Below are positions 1 through 7,068 of a stretch of 8,805 nucleotides of DNA, piece by piece. Source of the stretch: Pseudomonadota bacterium. Its GTDB lineage: Bacteria > Pseudomonadota > Gammaproteobacteria > UBA5335. Numbering within the stretch: the stretch's first letter is position 1; each line of letters opens with the position of its first letter. The notes under the pieces are model-generated. The model had not been told where the DNA came from. It worked only from the letters and a program-made list of their open reading frames with translations, and ran no database searches. The position numbers and the translations under genes are program-made. The stretch lies in contig PKCW01000313.1 of assembly GCA_002862965.1 (NCBI GenBank), positions 1 to 8,805 of the forward strand, in the 5' to 3' direction.

Positions 1-123
1 CGCGGACTGTTCCGGACCGAATACGAAGGCCACACCCTGCGCGACCACCTGGGTCTGCGCCAACCACAACCCTTGGGAGACGACGCATGGCAAACCCAGC
101 CGAACCAACAAGCCATCGCCTGA
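1..123 (+). CDS. dszA: DszA, dibenzothiophene-sulfone monooxygenase (C-terminal 40 residues only)
   Basis: This is the tail of a gene that begins before the window. The frame is open from base 1 to a TGA at 121-123. The residues [17 protein letters not shown] are nearly the same as the end of Rhodococcus DszA (recalled as [17 protein letters not shown]). DszA is an FMNH2-dependent monooxygenase of the NtaA/SnaA/DszA family that converts dibenzothiophene sulfone to 2-(2'-hydroxyphenyl)benzene sulfinate in the cytoplasm. The identity of the next two genes as dszB and dszC supports the call. The protein runs about 10-15 residues past the point where the Rhodococcus protein ends ([14 protein letters not shown]), so its stop lies 37 nt inside dszB. 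The catalytic part is not visible, so its integrity cannot be judged here. Confidence 0.9.
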   Translation, partial: RGLFRTEYEGHTLRDHLGLRQPQPLGDDAWQTQPNQQAIA

Positions 124-1202
124 GCCAGACGCAAGCCGGCCCGGACACGCTGACCTACAGCAACTGCCCGGTGCCCAATGCCCTGCTCACGGCCTTGAGT
201 TCGGGGATTTTGCGCCAGCGCGACATCGCGCTCGACATCCTGAGCGGCCAGCAAGGGGCGGTGCATTTCACCTACGACCAGCCGGCCTACACCCGCTTCG
301 GCGGCGAGATCCCGCCGCTCGTGAGCGAAGGGCTGCGCGCGCCGGGCCGTACCCGGCTGCTCGGCATCACGCCGGTGCTGGGCCGCGGGGGTTACTACGT
401 GCGGGCCGACAGCCCGATCCGCGAGCCGGCCGATCTCGCCGGCCGCCGCGTCGGCGTCTCGGCCTCGGCCACGCGCATCCTGCGCCGCGAGTTGGGGAAT
501 TATCTGGAACTCGACCCCTGGCGCCAGACCCTGGTCGCGCTGGGCACCTGGGAGGCGCGCGCCCTGCTGCACACGCTGGCGGCGGGCGGGCTGAGCGTCG
601 ATGACATCGAGCTGGTCCGCATCGAAAGTCCGGGCGTGGACGTGCCGCCGGAGCGCCTGCAGGCGGCCAGCTCGCTGAAAGGCGCCGATCTGTTCCCGGA
701 CGTGGCCGGGCAACAGGCGGCGATTCTGGAACAGGACCGGGCCGAGGCCCTGTTCGCCTGGCTGCCGTGGGCGGCCGAACTGGAGACCCGCATCGGTGCC
801 CGGCCGGTGCTCGACCTGGGCCTGGACGCACGCAATGCCTACGCCAGCGTGTGGACGGTGAGCAGCGCACTGGTGGAAAGCCGGCCCGGGGTGGTGCAGC
901 GGCTGGTCGACGCGGCGGTCGATGCGGGACTGTGGGCGCGCCAGCACGGCGATGAGGTCGCGGCCCTGCACGCCGCCAACCTTGGCGTCTCCGAAGCGGC
1001 GATCCGCAAAGGCTTCGGCGCCGATTTCAACCAGCACCTGGTGCCGCGTCTGGATGTCGATGCCCTTGCCCTGCTCGAACGGACGCAACAGTTCCTCCTC
1101 GACCACAAGCTGCTGCTCGAGCCGGTGCCGCTCGACGCCTGGGCCGCGCCCGAGTTTTTGAACAACAGTCTGCAACGCCAATCCGCAAGGAAAATCGCAT
1201 GA
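87..1202 (+). CDS. dszB: DszB, 2'-hydroxybiphenyl-2-sulfinate desulfinase
   Basis: DszB carries out the last and usually rate-limiting step of the 4S pathway, splitting 2'-hydroxybiphenyl-2-sulfinate into 2-hydroxybiphenyl and sulfite in the cytoplasm. It has a periplasmic-binding-protein-like fold and needs no cofactor. The 371-aa product matches Rhodococcus DszB (365 aa) along its length, with long stretches that look identical from memory, such as [15 protein letters not shown] and the region around [15 protein letters not shown]. The catalytic Cys27 (in SNCPVPN), His60 and Arg70 (in RFGGE) fall at exactly the residue numbers known for the Rhodococcus enzyme. That numbering also supports the ATG at 87, which has GGGAGA at 75-80 as a Shine-Dalgarno sequence. 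The C-terminal block [10 protein letters not shown] is also conserved. The start lies inside the end of dszA and the stop overlaps dszC by 4 nt, so translation is probably coupled. Only the N-terminal 20 residues and the last ten differ much. No damage is seen. Confidence 0.97.
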   Translation: MANPAEPTSHRLSQTQAGPDTLTYSNCPVPNALLTALSSGILRQRDIALDILSGQQGAVHFTYDQPAYTRFGGEIPPLVSEGLRAPGRTRLLGITPVLGRGGYYVRADSPIREPADLAGRRVGVSASATRILRRELGNYLELDPWRQTLVALGTWEARALLHTLAAGGLSVDDIELVRIESPGVDVPPERLQAASSLKGADLFPDVAGQQAAILEQDRAEALFAWLPWAAELETRIGARPVLDLGLDARNAYASVWTVSSALVESRPGVVQRLVDAAVDAGLWARQHGDEVAALHAANLGVSEAAIRKGFGADFNQHLVPRLDVDALALLERTQQFLLDHKLLLEPVPLDAWAAPEFLNNSLQRQSARKIA

Positions 1203-2440
1203 GCCAGTCCGCTGAACATCTGACCCGTCTCCGGGCCTCCAACCCGGTTGAGATCGCCCGCCAGCTCGCCGACAAGTGGCGCGCCACGGCGGTGGAACGC
1301 GACCGCGCCGGCGGCTCGGCCACCGCCGAGCGCCAGGATCTGCGCGACAGCGGCCTGCTGTCGCTGCTGGTCCCCACCGAATACGGCGGCTGGGGCGCCG
1401 ACTGGCCCACCACCCTGGAAGTGATCCGCGAAATCGCCAAGGTAGACGGCTCGCTCGGCCATCTGTTCGGCTACCACACCAGCAGCGCGCCCATGATCGA
1501 ACTGTTCGGCTCCACCGAGCAGAAAGAGCGGCTCTACACCCAGCTGGCGCAGAACGACTGGTGGACGGGCAACGCCTCCAGCGAGAACAACAGCCACGTG
1601 CTGGACTGGAAGGTCAGCGCCACGCCGACCGGGGATGGCGGCTACCTGCTCAACGGCACCAAGCACTTCTGCAGTGGCGCCAAGGGTTCCAACCTCCTGT
1701 TCGTGTTCGGTGTGATCCAGGAGGAATCCCCGCTCAAGGGCGCGATCATTGCCGCCGCGATCCCCACCGACCGCGAAGGCGTGCACATCAACGACGACTG
1801 GAACGCCATCGGCATGCGCCAGACCGACAGCGGCAGCACCGAGTTCCACAACGCGAAGGTCTACCCGAACGAGGTCCTGGGCGCGCCCAACGCCTTCATT
1901 CTCGCCTTCATGGGCGCCAAGCGCGGCAGCCTGTGGACGCCCATGGTGCAGCTCATCTTCTCCACCGTGTACCTCGGCATCGCGCACGGGGCGCTGGAAG
2001 CGGCGCGCGAATACACCCGCACCCAGACGCGGCCGTGGACGCCAGCCGGCGTCAAGAAAGCGACCGACGATCCCTATGTCGTGCGCACCTATGGCGAGTT
2101 CGCCATCGCCCTGCAGGGCGCCGATGCCGCCGCCCGTGAGGCCGGCCGCCTGCTGCAACAGGTCTGGGAGAAGGGTGATGCCCTGACGCCGCAGGAAAGA
2201 GGCGAGCTGATGGTCAAGGTCTCCGGGGTCAAGGCCCTGTCCACCAAGGTGGCCCTGGACATCACCAGTCGCATCTTCGAGGTGATCGGCTCGCGCGGCA
2301 CCCATCCCCGGTTCGGCTTCGACCGTTTCTGGCGCAACGTGCGCACCCACAGCCTGCACGACCCCCTCGCCTACAAGATCGTCGAGGTCGGCAACCACGC
2401 CCTGAACGGTCGCTATCCGGTGCCGGGATTCACCTCCTGA
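1199..2440 (+). CDS. dszC: DszC, dibenzothiophene monooxygenase
   Basis: DszC is a flavin-dependent monooxygenase with an acyl-CoA-dehydrogenase fold. It oxidises dibenzothiophene to the sulfoxide and then the sulfone, using FMNH2 from a separate reductase. The 413-aa product aligns without large gaps to Rhodococcus DszC (417 aa), offset by four residues from a shorter N-terminus. Rhodococcus His92, Tyr96, Asn129, Ser163 and His391 correspond here to His88 and Tyr92 (GHLFGYH), Asn125 (GNASSENNSH), Ser159 (HFCSGAKG) and His387 (RTHSLHDP); all are kept. The C-terminus PGFTS, which enters the active site in the known structures, is also kept. AAGGA at 1187-1191 is a good Shine-Dalgarno sequence 7 nt before the ATG, which overlaps the dszB stop as ATGA. 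A stem-loop with a T run follows the gene. The required NAD(P)H:FMN reductase (DszD) is not in this window and may be supplied from elsewhere in the genome. Confidence 0.97.
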   Translation: MSQSAEHLTRLRASNPVEIARQLADKWRATAVERDRAGGSATAERQDLRDSGLLSLLVPTEYGGWGADWPTTLEVIREIAKVDGSLGHLFGYHTSSAPMIELFGSTEQKERLYTQLAQNDWWTGNASSENNSHVLDWKVSATPTGDGGYLLNGTKHFCSGAKGSNLLFVFGVIQEESPLKGAIIAAAIPTDREGVHINDDWNAIGMRQTDSGSTEFHNAKVYPNEVLGAPNAFILAFMGAKRGSLWTPMVQLIFSTVYLGIAHGALEAAREYTRTQTRPWTPAGVKKATDDPYVVRTYGEFAIALQGADAAAREAGRLLQQVWEKGDALTPQERGELMVKVSGVKALSTKVALDITSRIFEVIGSRGTHPRFGFDRFWRNVRTHSLHDPLAYKIVEVGNHALNGRYPVPGFTS

Positions 2441-2468
2441 TCCGAACAGCGACGCGTTTCCAACGCAG

Positions 2469-2501
2469 CGGCGATCACGTTCAGGCGTGGTCGCCGGTTT
2501 T
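2469..2501 (+). terminator. Rho-independent terminator of the dsz operon
   Basis: An 11-bp stem (2469-2479 with 2486-2496) contains one G-U pair and encloses a 6-base loop TTCAGG. It is followed after one G by TTTT (2498-2501). It lies 28 bp after the dszC stop and before the next gene, as expected for the operon end. The T run is short, so read-through into the downstream cluster is possible. Confidence 0.65.
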
Positions 2502-2508
2502 GGACAAA

Positions 2509-2540
2509 GGGGCCATTCAAGCCCGATGAATGCGGGCCCC
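2509..2540 (+). other. Second stem-loop between the terminator and the next gene
   Basis: GGGGCC-ATTCA (2509-2519) can pair with TGAAT (2527-2531) and GGCCCC (2535-2540), leaving a 7-base loop and a 3-base bulge (GCG). It ends 8 nt before the Shine-Dalgarno sequence of the gene at 2560. It could stabilise or modulate that transcript, or act with the preceding hairpin. There is no T run on the + strand side, so it is not a typical terminator. Function unknown. Confidence 0.4.
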
Positions 2541-2548
2541 ATGCCCCG

Positions 2549-2553
2549 AAGGA
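2549..2553 (+). promoter_or_regulatory. Ribosome binding site that fixes the start at 2560
   Basis: AAGGA lies 6 nt before the ATG at 2560. An in-frame ATG at 2530 would place this site inside the reading frame and sits within a stem-loop arm, so 2560 is the better start. Confidence 0.6.
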
Positions 2554-2559
2554 AAGACG

Positions 2560-3036
2560 ATGAGCGCAGACAATACCCTCCTGTTACAACGTGCCGAGCA
2601 ACTGCGGGGGCATCTGGCCGCCTTGCTGGACAACTTGTACCGTCAGCAGCCGACACCGGATGACACCGCTGTCGACCCCATGCAAAGCCTGATGCAAGGC
2701 CCGGCCAAGGACGCCTTCTTCGGCATCCTGAAGCTGGTCACCTTCGGACTGGTACAAAAGCTGGTCCCCAACATCCCCACGGAAGCGGTCGATCCTGCCC
2801 TGCTCGGTCTGGCAGAGGCCCGCATCAGCGCGCCGGCGCCCAACACCACCGTCTTCCAGCTCAAGCCGGGCAAGCTGACGGCGCACTGGATCGATGAAAA
2901 GGGGCAGCTCAAGGTCGACGACCTGCAATTCAAGCCGAGCTGGCTGTGGCTGCTGCTGAACTTCAGAACGGCGTGGGATCTGCGCCGCCGCTTCACCCGC
3001 GCCGCTCCCCAGGTGCCTGCGCCGCTGAATGGCTGA
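2560..3036 (+). CDS. Hypothetical protein, 158 aa, unrecognised
   Basis: I do not recognise this protein. It has 158 residues, no cysteine and no signal peptide. Residues 1-30 (rich in Leu, Gln and Arg) look helical. Residues from about 51 to 71 (DAFFGILKLVTFGLVQKLV) form an amphipathic or weakly hydrophobic helix. A short aromatic-hydrophobic stretch (SWLWLLLNFRTAW) sits near the C-terminus and is followed by a basic tail (DLRRRFTR). This could fit peripheral membrane attachment. The codon bias (GC-rich third positions), the good Shine-Dalgarno sequence and the tight spacing to the next gene (39 bp) support a real gene. It follows the dsz terminator and begins the cluster that leads to an OmpW-like porin, so a cell-envelope role is possible but unproven. 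Confidence 0.75.
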   Translation: MSADNTLLLQRAEQLRGHLAALLDNLYRQQPTPDDTAVDPMQSLMQGPAKDAFFGILKLVTFGLVQKLVPNIPTEAVDPALLGLAEARISAPAPNTTVFQLKPGKLTAHWIDEKGQLKVDDLQFKPSWLWLLLNFRTAWDLRRRFTRAAPQVPAPLNG

Positions 3037-3075
3037 GCACAGGCGTCCCGACCTCCCATCGATCAGGATCATCAC

Positions 3076-3510
3076 ATGAAATTCAGTCGTTTACTGACCG
3101 CAGCCGTCATCAGCTCATCCGGACCAGCCGTATGGGCTGGATCCACGGTGGAGGTGGTGATCAATCCGACGCCGGCGAATGAAGGAAACATCATCGTCGC
3201 CCTGTGCACCCCGGAAAGCTTCCCGCATGAGGAGCGGTGCCCGGTCCGCAAGGTCGTTCCCGCCAAGGCGGCCGAACAAGCCATTGCACTGTCAGCGCCG
3301 GCGCCCGGACGTTACGCGGTCATCGCGGTGGCCGATGTGAACGGCAACAGCAAGCTCGACACCAATGTCATCGGCATTCCCAAGGAACCGGTCGGCGTCA
3401 GCCGGAATCCGGCGCTCCGTTTCGGTCCGCCAAAATTCGACGAGACGGCAGTGGAACTGAACGACAACCCGCAGCGCATCACCATCAACCTCAAGCGGGT
3501 CGAAAAATGA
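3076..3510 (+). CDS. Secreted DUF2141-family protein
   Basis: The 144-aa product begins with a Sec signal peptide (KFSR, then a hydrophobic stretch, likely cleaved after AVWA at residue 21), so the mature protein is probably periplasmic. The rest fits the DUF2141 family: a beta-rich domain with PGRYAVIAVADVNGN at 77-91 and SKLDTNVIGIPKEPVGVS at 92-109, followed by GPPKFDE. The D-x-N-G-N-x-x-L-D run (87-95) resembles a small acidic, possibly Ca2+-binding, loop. That is an inference, as the family function is not established. Cys44 and Cys55 could form a disulfide after export. AGGA at 3065-3068 is 7 nt before the ATG. It lies 39 bp after the hypothetical gene and 159 bp before the OmpW-like gene. 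Confidence 0.85.
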   Translation: MKFSRLLTAAVISSSGPAVWAGSTVEVVINPTPANEGNIIVALCTPESFPHEERCPVRKVVPAKAAEQAIALSAPAPGRYAVIAVADVNGNSKLDTNVIGIPKEPVGVSRNPALRFGPPKFDETAVELNDNPQRITINLKRVEK

Positions 3511-3575
3511 GGGCCGCTCATCATCAACCGTGGGCCTCCCAGCCACATCGTCCGTGGCGCCTGCGAGCGGTTCCA

Positions 3576-3594
3576 GGCAGCGGATGTCGCTGCC
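3576..3594 (+). other. Perfect 7-bp stem-loop between the DUF2141 and OmpW-like genes
   Basis: GGCAGCG (3576-3582) and CGCTGCC (3588-3594) are perfect complements around a 5-base loop GATGT. No T run follows on the + strand; the sequence after it is A-rich (GAAGAAAAAAATC). It may be a weak or Rho-dependent stop, or an mRNA-stabilising element in the leader of the OmpW-like gene. Nothing else is supported in this 159-bp gap; no convincing -35/-10 pair was found. Confidence 0.4.
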
Positions 3595-3669
3595 GTCCGT
3601 CCTGAAGAAAAAAATCAGCGATCTGTCGTCTTTGTCGTTTTATTCCAGGTCATTCTGGATGGGGTTCTC

Positions 3670-4413
3670 ATGTCTTCCGTTCGTGCTTTCCTCGCCTTGC
3701 TGGTCGTCACGCTCCTGATGCCCGTGGCCGTCCACGCCAACCCGGATGCCGGGAAGTTCTACTTCGTCGCCGGAACGGCGATGATCTATCCGGATCTGAA
3801 GTTCGAAGATCCCAGCCTCGAGCCGGGCAAGCGGTTGCCGCCCCTGGTGCGGCGACTGGTCCGCCGGCCGCTGGCCATTCCGGACACGGCCATCGATATC
3901 CCGGATATTGCCCTGATCGGCGGAAGCATCGGCTATCAGTTTACCGAAGCGTTCGCTGCAGAAGCCGTCGTGGGACTGCCTGGCGCAGTGGACTTCGTCG
4001 GTGGCGGCTTGCTGGCGCCACTCGGGAAGTTCGCCGAATTCAAGACCGGCGACTTCATTCCCATCCTGCTCAATGTGCTCTACCGGCCACTACCGGGCCG
4101 CACCGTTCGGCCCTATGTCGGCGCGGGTCCCGCACTTGCCGTCATCCGCAAGGCCGATGTGACCAATCCGGTGGTCGATGGTCTGCTGTCCATCGATTTT
4201 CCGACCCTCAACTGGGGCTGGGGTGTTCAGGCCGGGGTTCAGGTCGACGTCACCCATGAATGGTTCATGCGGCTGGATGCGAAGTATCTGCGGGTCTACG
4301 TGGACGAGATCGACCTGAAGGTCGGCGCTCTGGGGCAATCCCTCGACATCCCGATCACCGATGGCGAGATGTCCATGCCGCTCATTTCCTTCGGGATCGG
4401 CAGGACGTTTTGA
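3670..4413 (+). CDS. OmpW/AlkL-type outer-membrane beta-barrel protein
   Basis: The 247-aa product has a clear signal peptide (residues 1-23, ending VAVHA) and a mature part resembling the OmpW/AlkL family of 8-stranded barrels. Family features include FYFVAGTAMIYPDLKF at the mature N-terminus, IGGSIGYQFTEAFAAEAVVG, RPYVGAGPALAVI and WGVQAGVQVDVTHEWFMRLDAKYLRV. The protein ends in an aromatic-rich strand with terminal Phe (FGIGRTF), the usual signal for insertion by the BAM complex. OmpW and AlkL let hydrophobic molecules cross the outer membrane into the periplasm. Near a dibenzothiophene pathway this makes it a candidate route for substrate entry, which is inference. GGATGGGG at 3657-3664 serves as the ribosome binding site. 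The next gene starts 31 bp after the stop, so the two are probably co-transcribed. Confidence 0.85.
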   Translation: MSSVRAFLALLVVTLLMPVAVHANPDAGKFYFVAGTAMIYPDLKFEDPSLEPGKRLPPLVRRLVRRPLAIPDTAIDIPDIALIGGSIGYQFTEAFAAEAVVGLPGAVDFVGGGLLAPLGKFAEFKTGDFIPILLNVLYRPLPGRTVRPYVGAGPALAVIRKADVTNPVVDGLLSIDFPTLNWGWGVQAGVQVDVTHEWFMRLDAKYLRVYVDEIDLKVGALGQSLDIPITDGEMSMPLISFGIGRTF

Positions 4414-4444
4414 CGGTGGCCCGATCTGTGGACTGGATGCAACC

Positions 4445-5848
4445 ATGACGACCTCTTCCCTGTCGGCGCCCACGGTCCTGTGTATCGGGGCGGGCGCCAG
4501 CGCGAGCCTGCTCGCGCATCATCTGCACCGCGAGGGATTCACCGGCCGCATCGTTCTCGTCGACCGCGAAGCCGGACTGGGTCCGGCCTACGCCGGCTGC
4601 GATCTCCGGCATGTGCTGAACGTGCCGGCGGGCAACATGGGCGCGGCGCGCGACGACCCGGCGGGATTCCTGCTGTGGCTGAACGCGCTGGGCATCGATC
4701 CGCCGGTGGCCGCCGGCGATTTCGTGCCACGCCAGCTCTACGGGCGCTATCTCGAGGCCGTGCTCGAACCCTTGCGCGGGAGCGGCGAGGTGATCCGCGT
4801 CCGCAGCGCGGCGAGCGCCCTGTGGCGGGAAGGCGCGTGCTGGCGGGTGGAACTGGAGCGGGGCGGCACACTGCTGGCCGACGCCGTGGTGCTCGCCATC
4901 GGCAACCTGCCGCCGCGCGCCTTGCCCGGAAGCGCGGGCATCGATGAACGCCTGATCGTGAACGATCCCTGGCGATGTCGTCTCGATGAGCTCGCGCCGC
5001 CGCGCGCCCAGGTGTTGTTCATCGGCACCGGGCTCACGATGGTCGACGGGGTCTTGAGCCTCGCGCCGGCGGCAAGCGAAGGGGCGCATCTGACCGCGCT
5101 CTCACGCCATGGCCGCCTGCCGCTGGCCTGGGGCACGCAGGCATCGACGCCGTTCGCCGCATCAGACGCCGCCCGCTCGGCGCGGGCGCTGATGCGGCAG
5201 GTGCGTGCACAGGCGAAGGCGGGCGCCGCCTGGCAGCAGACGATGAACGGACTGCGCATGCAGGCCCGGACGCTCTGGCTGCAACTGCCGCCGGCCGAGC
5301 AGGCGCGCCTGCTCCGGCATGGCCGGGCGCTCTGGAGCATCCACCGCCATCGCATCCCCGATCCCAGCCATGCCCGCCTGCAGGCACTTCAAGAGAGCGG
5401 ACGGCTCGCGATTCTGGCCGGCCGGCTGGAAGGTCTGCGTCAGGTGGGCAACCGGGTCCAGGCGCGCTGGCGCCGCCGCGGCCGGTCCGCCGTGGAGGAG
5501 GCCGCATTCGATCTGGTCGTCAACGCGACCGGCCCCGAGAGCCGCTACGACCGCAGTCGCGATCCCTTGCTGCGGCAACTGTTCGCCGCCGGTCACGTCC
5601 GGCCCCATCCGCTCGGACTCGGACTCGACGCCACTGCTGCCGGGGAGCTGCGCGCCGCCGACGGCTCGCTCGCGCCCCACCTCTACAGCCTCGGCGCGCC
5701 GATGCAGGGCGTGCTTTTCGAGTGCACGGCCATTCCGGACATCCGGGATGCGGCGCAGGATCTGGCCGCCCTGCTCTGCCGGCGCCTGCAAGCGGTGCCC
5801 GCATCGGTGCCGCAGCTCACCCCCGGCGCGACGGCGGATAGGGAATGA
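4445..5848 (+). CDS. FAD/NAD(P)-binding protein (YdhS-like, PF13454 type)
   Basis: This is a 467-aa probable flavoprotein. An N-terminal Rossmann motif (GAGASA at 15-20) is followed by an acidic residue ending the second strand (VLVDRE, 37-42). The family blocks are GLGPAYAG (44-51), [10 protein letters not shown] (57-66) and [11 protein letters not shown] (93-103). A second dinucleotide motif (IGTGLT, 193-198) and VNATGP (359-364), typical of two-dinucleotide-binding oxidoreductases, complete the pattern. It resembles E. coli YdhS and related proteins of the NAD_binding_9 class, whose reaction is unknown. GGAT at 4435-4438 supports the ATG at 4445; upstream in-frame ATGs would extend into the OmpW-like gene. 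It lies 31 bp after that gene and overlaps the convergent regulator gene by 32 bp. It does not look like a DszD flavin reductase; a link to the 4S pathway is only suggested by position. Confidence 0.85.
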   Translation: MTTSSLSAPTVLCIGAGASASLLAHHLHREGFTGRIVLVDREAGLGPAYAGCDLRHVLNVPAGNMGAARDDPAGFLLWLNALGIDPPVAAGDFVPRQLYGRYLEAVLEPLRGSGEVIRVRSAASALWREGACWRVELERGGTLLADAVVLAIGNLPPRALPGSAGIDERLIVNDPWRCRLDELAPPRAQVLFIGTGLTMVDGVLSLAPAASEGAHLTALSRHGRLPLAWGTQASTPFAASDAARSARALMRQVRAQAKAGAAWQQTMNGLRMQARTLWLQLPPAEQARLLRHGRALWSIHRHRIPDPSHARLQALQESGRLAILAGRLEGLRQVGNRVQARWRRRGRSAVEEAAFDLVVNATGPESRYDRSRDPLLRQLFAAGHVRPHPLGLGLDATAAGELRAADGSLAPHLYSLGAPMQGVLFECTAIPDIRDAAQDLAALLCRRLQAVPASVPQLTPGATADRE

Positions 5849-6944
5849 TCCCCAAGCGCTGCAGGCGCTCACGCAGGACGTGACGGCTGACGCCCAGCGC
5901 CTCGGCGGTCTGGATCTGGTGGCCGCCGCAGTAGCGATAGGCCGTCTCGATCAGAAGCCGCTCGGTCGTCGCATGCAGATCAGCGGTGCCGCGAGTGAGC
6001 AATTCCCAGAGCGCCTGTTGCAGGCGCTCCTCGGGCGCGATGGCCGCTTCGCCGACGAGTTGGGGTCGTTCGGGCAGATGGATGTCCTGTGGGCCGATCT
6101 CGTCACCGCGGCAGATCAGCAGCGTGTGGTGGATGACGTTCTCCAGTTCCCGGATGTTGCCCGGCCAGCCGTGGTTCTGCAGCCGTGCGAGCGCCTGCGG
6201 CGAGAACCGCACCTGCCGGTCGCCCATCCGCTCCGCATAGATTCGCAGGAAGTACCGGGCCAGGGGCGCGATGTCGCCCGGCCGCTCGCGCAGCGGCGGC
6301 AGCCGCACTTCCGCCACGCTGAGCCGGTAGTAAAGGTCTGCCCGGAAATGCCCCGCCTCCACGGCGGCCTTCAGATCGACATTGGTCGCCGCGACGAGGC
6401 GGAAGTCGACCGCGATCGGCGTGCGCGCGCCCACCCGCACTACTTCGCGTTGCTGCAGCACGCGCAACAATTTCACCTGCGCGCCGAGCGGCAGGTCGCC
6501 GATTTCGTCGAGAAACAGGGTGCCGCCCTGGGCCGTCTCGAACCAGCCGGGTCGATCGGAATCGGCGCCCGTGAAGGCGCCCTTGCGGTAACCGAACAGC
6601 TCGGCATCGAGCAGATTCTCGCTGAGCGCGGCGCAATTGACGGCGACGAACGGGCCCCTGCGGCGGTCGCTCAGCTCATGGACGTGATGGGCTACCAGCT
6701 CCTTGCCGGTGCCGGTCTCGCCCTGGATCAGGACGGTCGCCTCGCTGGGCGCGACACGTTCCAGGTAATCCAGCAGTTGCTTCGAGGCGGGGTCCGAAAA
6801 CACCAGGGCGCTGGCGCGGATGGAATGCGCCTGCTGGGGTGTCTGCAGGATGAGCACGTTGCCCGGTTCCCGCCCGGATGACGCTGCCGGCGGCAGACTC
6901 GAAGGGCTCCAGGATGGGCCAGCCGGATCGATCTTCGATTTCAT
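5817..6944 (-). CDS. SfnR-like sigma-54-dependent transcriptional activator
   Basis: The 375-aa protein is a bacterial enhancer-binding protein. It has an AAA+ domain with Walker A GETGTGKE (75-82), the sigma-54 contact loop GAFTGA (122-127) and Walker B GGTLFLDE (140-147). Further blocks are [20 protein letters not shown] and [12 protein letters not shown] Fis-type helix-turn-helix (about 344-364, [18 protein letters not shown]) ends the protein. The first 45 or so residues hold no receiver, PAS or GAF domain, so it is a single-input or constitutively active type like SfnR, the Pseudomonas activator of dimethyl sulfone use under sulfate limitation. The sequence before Walker A ([24 protein letters not shown]) is SfnR-like from memory. 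The ATG at 6944 (MKSKID) is chosen because the upstream in-frame sequence is low-complexity and overlaps the hydrolase gene; the Shine-Dalgarno is weak. It may regulate the nearby dsz operon, but the dsz promoter is outside the window. Confidence 0.85.
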   Translation of the reverse strand: MKSKIDPAGPSWSPSSLPPAASSGREPGNVLILQTPQQAHSIRASALVFSDPASKQLLDYLERVAPSEATVLIQGETGTGKELVAHHVHELSDRRRGPFVAVNCAALSENLLDAELFGYRKGAFTGADSDRPGWFETAQGGTLFLDEIGDLPLGAQVKLLRVLQQREVVRVGARTPIAVDFRLVAATNVDLKAAVEAGHFRADLYYRLSVAEVRLPPLRERPGDIAPLARYFLRIYAERMGDRQVRFSPQALARLQNHGWPGNIRELENVIHHTLLICRGDEIGPQDIHLPERPQLVGEAAIAPEERLQQALWELLTRGTADLHATTERLLIETAYRYCGGHQIQTAEALGVSRHVLRERLQRLGIIPYPPSRRG

Positions 6945-7068
6945 GGACGATCTTCGCTTTGATGGGTGAACCGGGACTTCCCTGTGTCTGGGGAAAGAGA
7001 GGCCACCGGCATCGATGACCCCGGCGGCTACGGACCGATGCGCTGAAACCTGCCGGTCCTGCCGCGAC

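Noticed and set aside
839..2656. A 605-codon open frame on the minus strand opposite dszB and dszC
   Set aside because: The sense strand encodes unmistakable DszB and DszC. Long antisense frames are common in GC-rich DNA, and the antisense product has low-complexity Gly/Ala/Arg composition with no recognisable motif.
3555..3570. TGGCGCCTGCGAGCGG as a -24/-12 promoter before the OmpW-like gene
   Set aside because: The GG to GC spacing is one base short of the strict sigma-54 requirement, and it is more than 100 bp from the start codon.
3530..3718. A 62-codon + strand frame overlapping the OmpW-like start
   Set aside because: No ribosome site and no recognisable sequence. It overlaps a clear signal-peptide-bearing gene in another frame.
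5319..6881. A 520-codon + strand frame opposite the sfnR-like gene
   Set aside because: It is the shadow of the flavoprotein and regulator genes. The sigma-54 activator motifs are all on the other strand.
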